Positions 1 through 8,252 of a stretch of 19,890 bases of DNA are shown here, one piece after another; the first letter of the stretch is position 1, and each line of letters starts with the position of its first letter. Source of the stretch: GCA-2716065 sp036123135 (GTDB lineage: Bacteria > Bacteroidota > Bacteroidia > Flavobacteriales_D > Parvicellaceae); the NCBI GenBank assembly GCA_036123135.1, contig JAZADZ010000038.1:1-19890 (forward strand), read 5' to 3'. The notes beneath the pieces are model-generated. The model was not told the DNA's origin. It saw only the letters and a program-made list of their open reading frames with translations, and made no database searches. Both the position numbers and the translations under genes were made by a program.

Positions 1-234
1 TCTGTAGAAATTGAAATCAATTCAACACAGTCTAATGTGATTTATGGGAAATATCTTCCTAATAAAAATAATGGATTATTTACAGTAGCAATTGACCCTG
101 GAAAATATCAGCTTAAAATTAGCTCTCCAACTCATCAAACAGTACTTAAAAAATTTAATGTCTCTAATTTTGATTACGACAAAGAAATAATTCGACAAAC
201 ACATCTGCTTAAACCCAAAACCAATGACCCTTAA
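1..234 (+). CDS. C-terminal fragment of a protein with a carboxypeptidase-regulatory/PEGA-like beta domain
   Basis: The frame is open from the first base of the window to a TAA at 232-234, so only the last 77 residues are visible and the start lies upstream. The segment around NGLFTVAIDPGKYQL, followed by a short KISSP strand, has the look of the beta-sandwich repeats (carboxypeptidase regulatory-like or PEGA) common in Bacteroidota envelope and OmpA-type proteins, where a glycine-proline turn precedes a tyrosine-containing strand. The parent protein cannot be named from this tail. Its stop overlaps the start of the next gene by 11 bases, which suggests cotranscription with the exonuclease. 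The domain assignment is inferred from pattern only. Confidence 0.6.
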   Translation, partial: SVEIEINSTQSNVIYGKYLPNKNNGLFTVAIDPGKYQLKISSPTHQTVLKKFNVSNFDYDKEIIRQTHLLKPKTNDP

Positions 235-1000
235 ACTTGAAAGACCACTGGCATTCCTAGATCTTGAAACCACTGGAGTGAATACTGCAAAGGATAGAAT
301 AATTGAGATTGCTATCATAAAGCTTAATACAGATGGTACAAGAGAAAACTACGAACAAAGATTGAACCCTGGGATTCCAATTCCACTTGAAACCTCAGAG
401 ATTCATGGAATATATGACTATGATGTTATTAACGCTCCATATTTTAAGGAAGTAGCTAATGACATTAAAGCCTTTATAAACAATTGTGATCTAGGTGGCT
501 TCAACTCGAATAAATTTGATATACCTTTACTTACTGAAGAATTCCATCGTTGTGAAATTGACATCAATATTGAAAATAGAAAGCGTATTGATGTTCAAAA
601 TATCTTCCATAAAATGGAGCAGCGAACTCTAGCTGCTGCATATCAATTTTATTGCAATAAAGAATTGGACAATGCACACAATGCTATGGCTGATACTGCA
701 GCTACCTTAGATGTTTTTTTGGCACAACTTGAAAAATACAAAAGCTTAGAAAAAAACATAGATTATCTACACGATTTTTCAATACAAGGATCTAAAACCT
801 TAGACTTAGCAAAGCGAATTGCTATTGATGAAAATGGAGATTTCTTCGTTAATTTTGGCAAGCACAAGGGGAGAAAAGTAATTGACGTGTTTGAAAAAGA
901 ACCAAGTTATTACTCATGGATTCTTTCAGCGGACTTCACATCAGATACCAAGAGGTGTTTTAAACAAATATGGGAAGACTTTAAAAACCCAAAATCATGA
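224..1000 (+). CDS. DEDDh-family 3'-5' exonuclease (DnaQ/DNA polymerase III epsilon-like)
   Basis: The 258-residue protein begins with the Exo I motif FLDLETTG (D13, E15). Exo II is GGFNSNKFDIPLL (N94, D99) and Exo III is HNAMADTAATLDVF (H152, D157), so the full DEDDh metal-binding set is present and 3'-5' exonuclease activity on DNA or RNA is expected. About residues 205-252 form a second small module (FGKHKGRKVIDVF, then a P-YYSWIL stretch) resembling the DUF3820/QSregVF_b tail that often follows such exonucleases in Bacteroidota. It lacks polymerase or clamp-loader domains, so it is a stand-alone nuclease and not necessarily the replicative proofreading subunit. The ATG at 224 lies inside the end of the preceding gene, and the stop overlaps the next start as ATGA (997-1000). 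Family assignment is secure; the exact substrate is not. Confidence 0.93.
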   Translation: MTLKLERPLAFLDLETTGVNTAKDRIIEIAIIKLNTDGTRENYEQRLNPGIPIPLETSEIHGIYDYDVINAPYFKEVANDIKAFINNCDLGGFNSNKFDIPLLTEEFHRCEIDINIENRKRIDVQNIFHKMEQRTLAAAYQFYCNKELDNAHNAMADTAATLDVFLAQLEKYKSLEKNIDYLHDFSIQGSKTLDLAKRIAIDENGDFFVNFGKHKGRKVIDVFEKEPSYYSWILSADFTSDTKRCFKQIWEDFKNPKS

Positions 1001-1608
1001 AAATAATTTGTATTGGAAGAAATTATTTCAATCACGTTAAGGAACTTAACAATCCAATTCCAAGTGAACCAATGTTTTTTTTAAAACCTGATTCTTCTAT
1101 TTTACCTAAACGCAATGCATTTTACATTCCAAATTTTTCAAATGAAATACATTATGAGGTAGAATTAGTTCTTAAAATCTGCAAGCTAGGAAAGAACATT
1201 GATGAGAAATTTGCCAGTAACTACTTTAATGAGATTGGGTTAGGGATAGATTTTACAGCAAGAGATGTTCAAAATCAATGCAAAAAAAAAGGACATCCTT
1301 GGGAGAAAGCAAAGGCATTTGACCATTCTGCAGTCGTTTCCAACTTATTCATCAAAAAAGAAAAACTAAACATTGAAAATATTTCCTTCCGACTAGAAAA
1401 AAATGGAAATACAGTTCAAAATGGGAAATCATCTGAAATGCTCTTTAACTTCAATCAAATAATTTCTTATGTTTCCAAATATATGACATTGAAAATTGGA
1501 GATTTAATTTTTACTGGAACACCCGAAGGTGTTGGTAAAGTTGAAATCGGAGATCAACTTGTGGGATTCATAGAAAATATTGAAGCATTTAAAACTAGAG
1601 TTAAATAA
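997..1608 (+). CDS. Fumarylacetoacetate hydrolase (FAH) family protein
   Basis: The 203-residue, single-domain protein resembles the FAHD1/YcgM group, whose members are acylpyruvate hydrolases or oxaloacetate decarboxylases. It begins IICIGRNYFNHVKEL and shows FFLKPDSSI near residues 27-35. The metal ligands are in HYEVEL (E54, E56) and GIDFTARD (D85). WEKAKAFDHSAVV at 102-114 and FTGTPEGVG at 172-180 are the other hallmarks of the fold. It normally binds Mg2+ or Mn2+ and is cytosolic. The length fits the short bacterial members of the family. The ATGA overlap with the exonuclease gene implies translational coupling, but I see no metabolic link between the two. Only one base separates its stop from the stop of the convergent subtilase gene. 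The true substrate cannot be told from sequence. Confidence 0.93.
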   Translation: MKIICIGRNYFNHVKELNNPIPSEPMFFLKPDSSILPKRNAFYIPNFSNEIHYEVELVLKICKLGKNIDEKFASNYFNEIGLGIDFTARDVQNQCKKKGHPWEKAKAFDHSAVVSNLFIKKEKLNIENISFRLEKNGNTVQNGKSSEMLFNFNQIISYVSKYMTLKIGDLIFTGTPEGVGKVEIGDQLVGFIENIEAFKTRVK

Positions 1609-1609
1609 A

Positions 1610-3268
1610 CTAATTTGATTTTATCAGTTTAATTACTTCATCTTCAATAACTAAAAAATATATTCCTGAACTGTACACCTGGTTAAGTTCTACGACCAAT
1701 TTATTCAATCCTTTTTCAATAGAAAAAAACTGTTGATGTAACTGCTCTCCGGTAAGAGAAATCAATGATACATCAATTTGACTACTGTTTTCGCAATTGT
1801 AAAATACAGTAACCTGATCGCTAAAGGGATTAGGGAAAACATTTTTAATTTTTTCTGAAAAATCGACTAAAGCGCCATAATTTGAATTATCTAGTAACAA
1901 CTGAAAAACATCAGGAATTCCATATCCGATTAATGAATCTGGGTTAGCATAGTTGTTTGAATAAAGCTCTACTAAATGCATTAACTCTAAGTTAGTTAGT
2001 GAAGGCATAGCCTCCCAAAGTGCTGCCACCATTCCAGTGATCATGGGAGCACTAAATGAAGTTCCGTTTCCCTGACTTGCATATGCTGAAGCAGGTGGAA
2101 TATAGTAAGTATTCCATCCAACTGACATTACATTTGGTTTAATATCTCCATCAAAAGATGGCCCTTGAGAACTAAAAAATGCTCGAAGCCCGTTTGAATC
2201 TACTGCACCAACCGTAAGACCAAAATCAGCATCAGCTGGAGTTGAAATATATTTCCATGCATTTGATCCTGAATTTCCTGCAGAAGTAACGCAGAGAATA
2301 CCTTTTGAAGCAGCAATATTTAGTCCTTTTGCAGCAACTGTGGTATTTCCATCCATTTCTGAATAAGAATGATTCGTAGTAGAGTCATCAAAAACCGTAT
2401 ATCCTAATGAAGTGTTAATTACATCTACTCCTGCAGAATCTGCATATTCCGCAGCTACAACCCAATAGTATTCTTCAACCAAGGTTTCAGAAAAAACATC
2501 CTCCGAAATAAGTAAATGAAAAGAAGCTCCAGAAGCTGAACCTACATAATAACCAGGGTCATAACCAGCAATAATTGAAAGAACAGCCTCACCATGGTAA
2601 TGATCTTCAAAAACACTTGTCTCTTTTCTTACAAAATCAAAAGTCGATAAAATTTTATTTTCTGAAAATAAATGTTCCAAGGCAGGGGTTTGATCTACAT
2701 CTTTAAAACCTGCATCTAAAATTGCAATGTGGACATTATTCCCTGTAAGCCCTAACTGTTGGACTAAATCAGCATGGTGAAGATTGTGTTGTCGATAGCA
2801 AACCCCAAATGGATAATTTGGAGTATTGAAAACTGATAATTTTTGATCTCCTTGTATGAAATTATTGAACTTATCTATTTTACTTTTTAACTGTGAGGAT
2901 GATTTAATCTGAATTAAATTATCTACAAAAGAATAGTTAGCAATAGAATCTAAGGCAATAGTATCCGTTGTTTTAACAATTATGCCATTTAGCCATTTAG
3001 AAGCACCCCAAAATGTTATCTCTCCAGAACTTAAAACTGACTGAATATAACTTTGGGAAACAGGTAAATCCAATGAGTCCAATTCAATATTTTGTTTTAG
3101 CCTTCTTTGTATTGCCCTGTCAGAAATATACAATTGGGGATCGTCTAGTGTAAAAATTGAATTATTCTTATTCGAGAATTTTATCCAATATCTTGGAAGT
3201 GTATCCTGAGAAAAAATAAAAAGAACAGAAAAATTAAGAGCCAATGTAATTAAAAGTGCTCGTTTCAT
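1610..3268 (-). CDS. Secreted S8 subtilisin-like serine protease with T9SS C-terminal sorting domain
   Basis: The 552-residue preproenzyme has a signal peptide at about 1-20 (hydrophobic LLITLALNFSVLFIFS, then Q). An N-terminal region (about 25-160) contains YWIKFSNKN and SDRAIQRRL, as found in Bacteroidota S8 proteases. The catalytic domain has Asp185 (IAILDAGF), His225 (HYHGEAVL), the oxyanion Asn332 (SAGNSG) and Ser404 (GNGTSFSAP). From about 475 to the end it carries a type A sorting domain: NVFPNPFSDQ, SGIYFLVIED and a basic tail ending KLIKSN. The expected path is Sec export, passage through the T9SS and surface attachment or release. The start overlaps the end of the upstream lipoprotein gene by four bases, making it the last gene of the elaA-M13-MORN-lipoprotein-subtilase run. 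Substrate specificity is unknown. Confidence 0.95.
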   Translation of the reverse strand: MKRALLITLALNFSVLFIFSQDTLPRYWIKFSNKNNSIFTLDDPQLYISDRAIQRRLKQNIELDSLDLPVSQSYIQSVLSSGEITFWGASKWLNGIIVKTTDTIALDSIANYSFVDNLIQIKSSSQLKSKIDKFNNFIQGDQKLSVFNTPNYPFGVCYRQHNLHHADLVQQLGLTGNNVHIAILDAGFKDVDQTPALEHLFSENKILSTFDFVRKETSVFEDHYHGEAVLSIIAGYDPGYYVGSASGASFHLLISEDVFSETLVEEYYWVVAAEYADSAGVDVINTSLGYTVFDDSTTNHSYSEMDGNTTVAAKGLNIAASKGILCVTSAGNSGSNAWKYISTPADADFGLTVGAVDSNGLRAFFSSQGPSFDGDIKPNVMSVGWNTYYIPPASAYASQGNGTSFSAPMITGMVAALWEAMPSLTNLELMHLVELYSNNYANPDSLIGYGIPDVFQLLLDNSNYGALVDFSEKIKNVFPNPFSDQVTVFYNCENSSQIDVSLISLTGEQLHQQFFSIEKGLNKLVVELNQVYSSGIYFLVIEDEVIKLIKSN

Positions 3269-3930
3269 AGACTGTAATTGATAATTCTCATTTCTAATTC
3301 AGAACCCTCGTTGATGTTTGTAATGTTGTATAAATTGATGTTCAAATCAACATCTTTCTTATAAATCAATCCAATATTTTTAGCATACACCTCATAGGCA
3401 TTTTGATAATCTACTGCAGTATATAAATCCTTTTGTAAAACCGTTAAAGAACTGTCAAAGGTGTAATTGTTGATACTAAATGGTTGATGAATACTATCCA
3501 AAGCATATTCACAATACGGCATACTATTGAATGCATTTCCGTCCCAGTAATCCCCATATTTAACAGGGAAAATTAATTTTACATAACGGTTGTTTTCCTC
3601 TACTTTTTCTGCTGTAGTAGATGTTACTTTTTCTTGCCAAACGTCTTTTATAGTATAATCCTCGTTCGGATTAAATTTCCAAAAACGTTCAATTCTTGTA
3701 GCTATTTGTCCTTCATTATCGTAGAACTCATTGGTCTTTATTTCTTTTAAAAAATAATTAAGCGTATCACTTGATAAAGTCCCATGTACAATTTCTGTCA
3801 CCTCATACTCTATCCAAGAATTGATTTCATTCGGATAGTATTGATAATGAAAATCAGCTAACTCATTAGTAGGTTTGAGACATGAGCTAAAGAATACGAA
3901 TAAAGCTAGTATGCATAGAAGTTTATTCAC
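3265..3930 (-). CDS. Predicted lipoprotein of unknown function
   Basis: The 221-residue protein has an N-terminal lipoprotein signal: a short basic start (MNK), a hydrophobic core and the lipobox-like FFSSC, with the lipidated cysteine at residue 17. The mature part begins LKPTNELADF and is rich in aromatic residues and in D, E and N. It has the look of a small beta-rich domain, with NSWIEYEVTEI near residues 36-46 and a repeated pattern of strands, but I recognise no catalytic motif. It is flanked by overlapping genes on both sides (8 bases with the MORN-type gene, 4 bases with the subtilase gene), so the three are probably translated together. A role alongside the secreted proteases in the same run is inference only. 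Confidence 0.85.
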   Translation of the reverse strand: MNKLLCILALFVFFSSCLKPTNELADFHYQYYPNEINSWIEYEVTEIVHGTLSSDTLNYFLKEIKTNEFYDNEGQIATRIERFWKFNPNEDYTIKDVWQEKVTSTTAEKVEENNRYVKLIFPVKYGDYWDGNAFNSMPYCEYALDSIHQPFSINNYTFDSSLTVLQKDLYTAVDYQNAYEVYAKNIGLIYKKDVDLNINLYNITNINEGSELEMRIINYSL

Positions 3931-4681
3931 GTTTCAAATTCTCTTTTTTTCTTTCTATTTGCTGTAAATATAGTTCAAGCTCTTTTCCTTTAAGTAAGTT
4001 GTCGTTTTTATAATACACCTTCTCTTTCACAGAACCATCATTTGCATAATACGTCCAAATCCCAGTTTTTTTACCGTTCTTGTACCATCCTTTCAAGTCA
4101 ACTTGTCCATTAGAAAAATAATAAAACACCTCACCGTTTTGGTACCCATTTTTAAATTTACCTTTTGCTTTTATTTGACCATTTTCAAAATAATGCTCCC
4201 AAAACCCATGCTTTACTCCTTCGTTAAAATTATACATCTCCATAATCTTGATTCCCTCAATACTCGGATCAACCGGGTAATATATAAATTGTTTTCCATG
4301 AATTTTTCCCTCTACGTAGTCTTCAGAATTTAATAATTCATTTCTGTCATTAAAAAAATACCAAACGCTGTCCTTAAGTTGGTTGGTATACTTACCCACA
4401 GAAAGCACTCTGCCATTTTCATGATACATGGTAGCATTTGCTGTAGAACCACTAAAATTTACAATTGCAGACAGTAAACCATTTGGATAATAATATTTAA
4501 ATTCTCCAATTGGAGTACCATCCTTAAACTGACCTATATATCGTGTAAACTGAGAATTTTCATAACGGACTTTCCAATCTCCTTGTTTCAATCCATCCTC
4601 ATCTGTAAAATTTATAAGAGATCTAGATTGAGTAAAGTATACAACTGGAAATAAAAAAATTAAAACAAAAAAAACTCTCAT
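3923..4681 (-). CDS. Exported MORN-like repeat protein (YwqK-type repeats)
   Basis: The protein is built from repeated MORN-type units, each a short glycine-bearing hairpin of the form G-x-F/W-x-Y-Y-x-x-N-G. Examples are IGEFKYYYPNGLL, HGFWEHYFENGQI, NGEVFYYFSNGQV and TGIWTYYANDGSV. Annotation pipelines often call such proteins YwqK-family antitoxins, but no toxin gene is present and the name says little about function. I start at the ATG at 4681, which gives MRVFFVLIFLFP and a normal signal peptide ending near YFTQS. An in-frame ATG at 4699 would add six residues and is the alternative. The C-terminus is a charged helix (LYLQQIERKKENLKRE). It overlaps the lipoprotein gene by eight bases and sits about 48 bases after the M13 protease gene. 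It is probably periplasmic or on the cell surface. Confidence 0.85.
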   Translation of the reverse strand: MRVFFVLIFLFPVVYFTQSRSLINFTDEDGLKQGDWKVRYENSQFTRYIGQFKDGTPIGEFKYYYPNGLLSAIVNFSGSTANATMYHENGRVLSVGKYTNQLKDSVWYFFNDRNELLNSEDYVEGKIHGKQFIYYPVDPSIEGIKIMEMYNFNEGVKHGFWEHYFENGQIKAKGKFKNGYQNGEVFYYFSNGQVDLKGWYKNGKKTGIWTYYANDGSVKEKVYYKNDNLLKGKELELYLQQIERKKENLKRE

Positions 4682-4729
4682 TGGTAAAACATATAACATA
4701 AACTATTCAATTTCCTTGCCATTTTTTTC

Positions 4730-6754
4730 TTACCATATTTTGGCAATTTTGCTTTCATCTTGACGCATTGGATCCCCTTCCTTAACTTCAAAAGCTTCAA
4801 AAAACTCAGGCATATTGGCAAGAGTTCCATTTACTCTATATTTTCCGGGAGAATGAGAATCACTTTTTATTCTTGCTTCCAATGCGTTATCTCGAATGGT
4901 ATTTTTCCAAACGTGTGCAAAAGCAATAAAAAATCGTTGTTGAGGGGTATAACCATTGATACTATTTTGATCTTTTCCTTCTAAAGATTTCATGTATGCA
5001 TAATATGCTATGGTGAGCCCACCCAAGTCAGCGATGTTTTCTCCAAGGGTCAATTGACCGTTTACAAAAACTCCTTCCAAAGCTTCAAAGGAATTGTATT
5101 GGTCAACTAGCTTTTTAGTTCTTGCATCAAACTTTTCTTTATCTTCTTTAGTCCACCAATTTAACATTCTTCCATCAGCACTAAACTTAGCACCGTTGTC
5201 ATCGAATCCATGCGTAAGCTCGTGACCAATAACAGCACCCATTCTGGCATAATTTACTGCATCTTCATAGTATTCGCTAAAAAAAGGTTGCTGCATTATT
5301 CCTGCTGGAAATACTATTTCATTGAGCAACGGACTGTAGTACGCATTGACAATTTGGGGGAACATTGACCATTTCTTTTTGTCTATGGGCTTCCCAAGCT
5401 TGGAGATGTTTTTGTGAATTGAATATCTTCTGCAATTGATAACATTTTCTAAATAATTATCTCTCGAAATAGTAATGGAAGAGAAGTCTTCCCACTCATC
5501 TGGAAATCCGAGTTTTCTTGAAAAAGCAGCAAGTTTTTGTTTTGCTTTTACTTTTGTTGAGTCTGACATCCAGTCGAGTGAGTTAATTCTATCTTCAAAA
5601 ACAAGAGTAATGTTGTCCACCATCTCATTTACTTTAATTTTAGCGTTTGAACTAAAATTCTTTTCTACAAAAGCTTTCCCTAAAAGTTCCCCAATAGCTG
5701 AACTTGATACTGCTTGAATACCTTGTTTCCAAAGCGGTTTCATCTTTTTTGTTCCCCTTAAAGTAGTATTGTAAAATTCAAAGCTTATCCTCTTGCAATC
5801 CATTGAAAGTGCACTAGAAACAGATCTTAATATGTTCCATTTAAAATAATTTCTCCAATCCTCAACTGAAATAGAATCCATCAATAGATTAATTCCCTTA
5901 AAAAATTCAGGTTGACCAACAATCAAGGTGTCTTGATTGCGAATTCCGCGAGTGGACAAAAAATCTGTCCAGTTGATCGATGGGCACAATTTATTAAGTT
6001 GAGCAATGGTGTATGGATTGTATTGCTTTTCAACCTCTCTGAGCTCAACTGGAGTTTTACAAACTTTAGCAATTTTTTCCTCAATATTATAAACTCTTTC
6101 AACTGCTTTGGGAGAGTAGATATTTCCAATTCGAAACATTTTCAGCATAAATTCTTTGTAGGCAATACGTATATTTTCTGAACGTTTATCTTTTTTAAAA
6201 TAATACTCTCTATTGGGAAGTCCAAGTCCACCTTGGTATAGATGAACTCTGTAAAGCGTGTTGTTCTTTTTATCTTGACCAATGTATAGACCAAATAAAG
6301 AAGAAAATCCCATATTTTGAGCATACGCAATGGTCTTTTGTAAATCATTTTTATTGATTGTTTTTTCTACTGTTCTGTAATATTTACTAATGGGCTGAGT
6401 AGATCTTTTATTTCTATTTACTGTGTCCATAAAAGAAGAGTAGAAATCTGCCAATAATTGCTCATCGGAACTTTCATTTGGATTTTGAATCGCTGAGACA
6501 CTATCTAGAATTGCATTTAAAATGGTATTATTTTTTTCAGAAAGTTGATTAAAACTACTCCACCTACTTTCTTCATCAGGTACTGGATTATTTTTCATCC
6601 AAGTTCCAGTGGCATACTGATAAAAATCATCAGAGGGTTCAACTGAAAGATCCATGTAATCAAATTCTAATGTCTTAAAATTTTTCACTTCCTTTTGAGC
6701 ATTCACAATTACACCAATAACAGCGAATATGAATATCGATACAACTTTTTTCAT
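4730..6754 (-). CDS. pepO: Secreted M13-family zinc metalloprotease (PepO/neprilysin-like)
   Basis: The 674-residue protein has a signal peptide at 1-19 (basic start, FIFAVIGVIVNA, then QKE). The M13 N-terminal domain begins with the typical DDFYQYATGTWMKNNPVP. The catalytic domain holds NAYYSP (470-475), the zinc motif HELTH at 511-515, ENIAD at 572-576 with the third ligand Glu572, and the substrate-binding segment SDSHSPGKYRV with His634 and Arg640. It ends KIW, as many bacterial members do. The length is usual for full M13 enzymes, and every catalytic residue I looked for is present. It should act as an endopeptidase on peptides in the periplasm or outside the cell. Only one base separates its start from the elaA stop, so the two are almost certainly cotranscribed. 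No sorting domain is seen. Confidence 0.96.
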   Translation of the reverse strand: MKKVVSIFIFAVIGVIVNAQKEVKNFKTLEFDYMDLSVEPSDDFYQYATGTWMKNNPVPDEESRWSSFNQLSEKNNTILNAILDSVSAIQNPNESSDEQLLADFYSSFMDTVNRNKRSTQPISKYYRTVEKTINKNDLQKTIAYAQNMGFSSLFGLYIGQDKKNNTLYRVHLYQGGLGLPNREYYFKKDKRSENIRIAYKEFMLKMFRIGNIYSPKAVERVYNIEEKIAKVCKTPVELREVEKQYNPYTIAQLNKLCPSINWTDFLSTRGIRNQDTLIVGQPEFFKGINLLMDSISVEDWRNYFKWNILRSVSSALSMDCKRISFEFYNTTLRGTKKMKPLWKQGIQAVSSSAIGELLGKAFVEKNFSSNAKIKVNEMVDNITLVFEDRINSLDWMSDSTKVKAKQKLAAFSRKLGFPDEWEDFSSITISRDNYLENVINCRRYSIHKNISKLGKPIDKKKWSMFPQIVNAYYSPLLNEIVFPAGIMQQPFFSEYYEDAVNYARMGAVIGHELTHGFDDNGAKFSADGRMLNWWTKEDKEKFDARTKKLVDQYNSFEALEGVFVNGQLTLGENIADLGGLTIAYYAYMKSLEGKDQNSINGYTPQQRFFIAFAHVWKNTIRDNALEARIKSDSHSPGKYRVNGTLANMPEFFEAFEVKEGDPMRQDESKIAKIW

Positions 6755-6755
6755 T

Positions 6756-7202
6756 TTACAAGTTTAAATTCATTTCAACATGAGGAATACCATCCTCCAA
6801 ATACTCTTTTCCTGAAGAAACAAAACCAAGAGAAGAATAAAAATTTAACAAATATTTTTGGGCTGCAATATTAATTTGAATGTTTCCATACAAACGGATA
6901 ATATCTGAAATAGATTGCTTCATAAGCTCTTTGCCTAGTCCGTATTTTCGAAATTTTTTTTCGACAACTACCCTGCCAATTATTACCTTTTTTGAGTTCT
7001 CATGAAGAATTCTTGCAGTTGCAACAATTGCATCTTCCTCATTTCTACCAATGATATGAAGTGCAGTTCTATCTTTTCCATCCAAATCTTGATACACACA
7101 GTCTTGCTCAACAACAAAAACAGCTAACCTGAGCTGAATAATATCGTGAAATTCAGCTGTTGAAAGTTCATTAAATTTCTTTATATACCAATTAATCTTC
7201 AT
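6756..7202 (-). CDS. elaA: GNAT-family N-acetyltransferase, ElaA type
   Basis: The 148-residue cytosolic protein carries the ElaA signature RLAVFVVEQDCVYQDLDGKD at 25-44. The acetyl-CoA binding region follows: the strand IGRVVV and the phosphate-binding loop RKYGLG at 85-90. FYSSLGF at 121-127 is the usual GNAT motif B position, and DGIPHVEMNL closes the fold. The acceptor substrate of ElaA proteins is not well established. It is the first gene of a five-gene minus-strand run and sits one base upstream of the M13 protease gene. A good Bacteroidota promoter match lies directly upstream (7215-7243), giving a leader of only about ten bases. The start ATG at 7202 is the only reasonable choice because the family usually begins just before the W-x-x-K-x-F segment. 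Confidence 0.92.
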   Translation of the reverse strand: MKINWYIKKFNELSTAEFHDIIQLRLAVFVVEQDCVYQDLDGKDRTALHIIGRNEEDAIVATARILHENSKKVIIGRVVVEKKFRKYGLGKELMKQSISDIIRLYGNIQINIAAQKYLLNFYSSLGFVSSGKEYLEDGIPHVEMNLNL

Positions 7203-7214
7203 AGTGAACTATAA

Positions 7215-7243
7215 CAAATTTATAACTTTGTTGTGATGACCAA
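7215..7243 (-). promoter_or_regulatory. Predicted Bacteroidota-type promoter for elaA and the protease run
   Basis: On the minus strand TTG (7243-7241) is followed after 18 bases by TAAATTTG (7222-7215). This matches the Bacteroidota sigma consensus TTG-N17-23-TAnnTTTG exactly. Transcription would start near 7208-7211, only about 6-10 bases before the elaA ATG at 7202. It overlaps the divergent meaB -7 element. Confidence 0.6.
7223..7230 (+). promoter_or_regulatory. Predicted -7 element for meaB
   Basis: TAACTTTG matches the Bacteroidota -7 consensus TAnnTTTG. The upstream -33 element is weak: only TTC is seen, at 7198-7200 with 22-base spacing. The expected start site falls almost on the ATG at 7236, so the mRNA may be leaderless. 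It abuts the divergent elaA -7 element, so the two promoters probably cannot be occupied together. Confidence 0.4.
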
Positions 7244-8252
7244 TGGAATCAATAAAAAATATAGATACAATCCAAAGCAGCTTCTTTCAGAAAAAGAGAT
7301 CATGCATGGAATTGAACAAAAAAATAAAAATTGTGTTGGTCAAGCGATTACCCTAATCGAAAGCAATCATCCTGAGCATAGAAAAACTGCCGATAACATC
7401 TTATCTAAATTAATAACCCCAAACGATACAAGTATAAGAATTGGAATTACTGGTAGCCCAGGAGTTGGTAAAAGTTCTTTCATTGAATCTTTTGGTTTAT
7501 TACTATGTAAGAAAAACTACACTGTTGCAGTGCTCACTATTGACCCTAGTTCTGGAAAAAGTGGTGGAAGCATCCTAGGGGATAAAACTCGAATGAATGA
7601 GTTAAGTAAACAAGAAAATGCTTTCATACGACCTACTCCATCAAGAGGGACATTGGGAGGTGTAGCCAGAAATACCAAAGAAGCTATTTTAATCTGTGAA
7701 GCCGCTGGTTTTGATGTAATTATAATTGAAACCGTTGGAGTTGGCCAGTCAGAAACCAAAATCAATGAAATGGTAGATTTTTTCCTCCTTTTGATGCTTT
7801 CTGGAGCTGGTGATGAATTACAAGGAATAAAAAGAGGAATTATGGAACTTGCAGACTGCATAGCCATTACTAAAGCAGACTCTGGGAATGAATTACAAGC
7901 AAAAAAAGCCAGGCTTACTTTTAAAAATGCTATACACCTATTTCCTGCTAACGCAAATGGATGGGTTCCTAAAGTACACATTTGCTCATCACATGAAAAT
8001 TCTGGAATTAATACAATATGGAAAACCATAGAATCTCACAGATCAACCAATTTAGAGAACGGCTGGATTAGTGCAAACCGAGCCAAACAGAATATTTTTT
8101 GGATGCATCAGCGTATCCAAGAACAGCTTAAAACAGATTTTTACGGAGATAAAGCCATTTCAAAGGCCATAATTAAATACGAAAAACAAGTTGAAAGAGA
8201 TAAAATAAGTCCCTTTTATGCTGCAGAAAAAATCCTCAACCTCAAACTGTAA
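7236..8252 (+). CDS. meaB: Methylmalonyl-CoA mutase-associated GTPase MeaB
   Basis: The 338-residue G3E P-loop GTPase has the Walker A motif GSPGVGKSS at about 73-81, followed by LTIDPSSGKSGGSILGD, which is diagnostic of the MeaB/ArgK group. ETVGVGQSE at about 165-173 is the switch/Walker B region, and TKAD at about 212-215 is the guanine-specificity motif (NKAD in many relatives). MeaB protects adenosylcobalamin-dependent methylmalonyl-CoA mutase and gates cofactor loading, so the genome should encode that mutase elsewhere; it is not in this window. The family often sits beside the mutase genes, which makes this separate location mildly unusual. I start at ATG 7236; a GTG at 7233 is in frame just before it. 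The stop overlaps the next start as TAATG. Confidence 0.95.
   Translation: MTNGINKKYRYNPKQLLSEKEIMHGIEQKNKNCVGQAITLIESNHPEHRKTADNILSKLITPNDTSIRIGITGSPGVGKSSFIESFGLLLCKKNYTVAVLTIDPSSGKSGGSILGDKTRMNELSKQENAFIRPTPSRGTLGGVARNTKEAILICEAAGFDVIIIETVGVGQSETKINEMVDFFLLLMLSGAGDELQGIKRGIMELADCIAITKADSGNELQAKKARLTFKNAIHLFPANANGWVPKVHICSSHENSGINTIWKTIESHRSTNLENGWISANRAKQNIFWMHQRIQEQLKTDFYGDKAISKAIIKYEKQVERDKISPFYAAEKILNLKL

Noticed and set aside
3923..4681. Possible toxin-antitoxin system, since YwqK-like repeats are often labelled antitoxin
   Set aside because: No partner toxin gene is adjacent, the protein has an export signal, and the neighbours are secreted proteases. The label is inherited naming only.
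4730..4760. Loss of the C-terminal Cys-x-x-Trp seen in neprilysin
   Set aside because: Many bacterial M13 enzymes end in a plain I-W or V-W without the cysteine, so this is not a defect.
7517..8029. 170-codon open frame antisense to meaB
   Set aside because: It lies wholly inside a confidently identified gene, shows no family motif, and is cysteine/serine/proline-rich in the way antisense shadows of coding DNA are.
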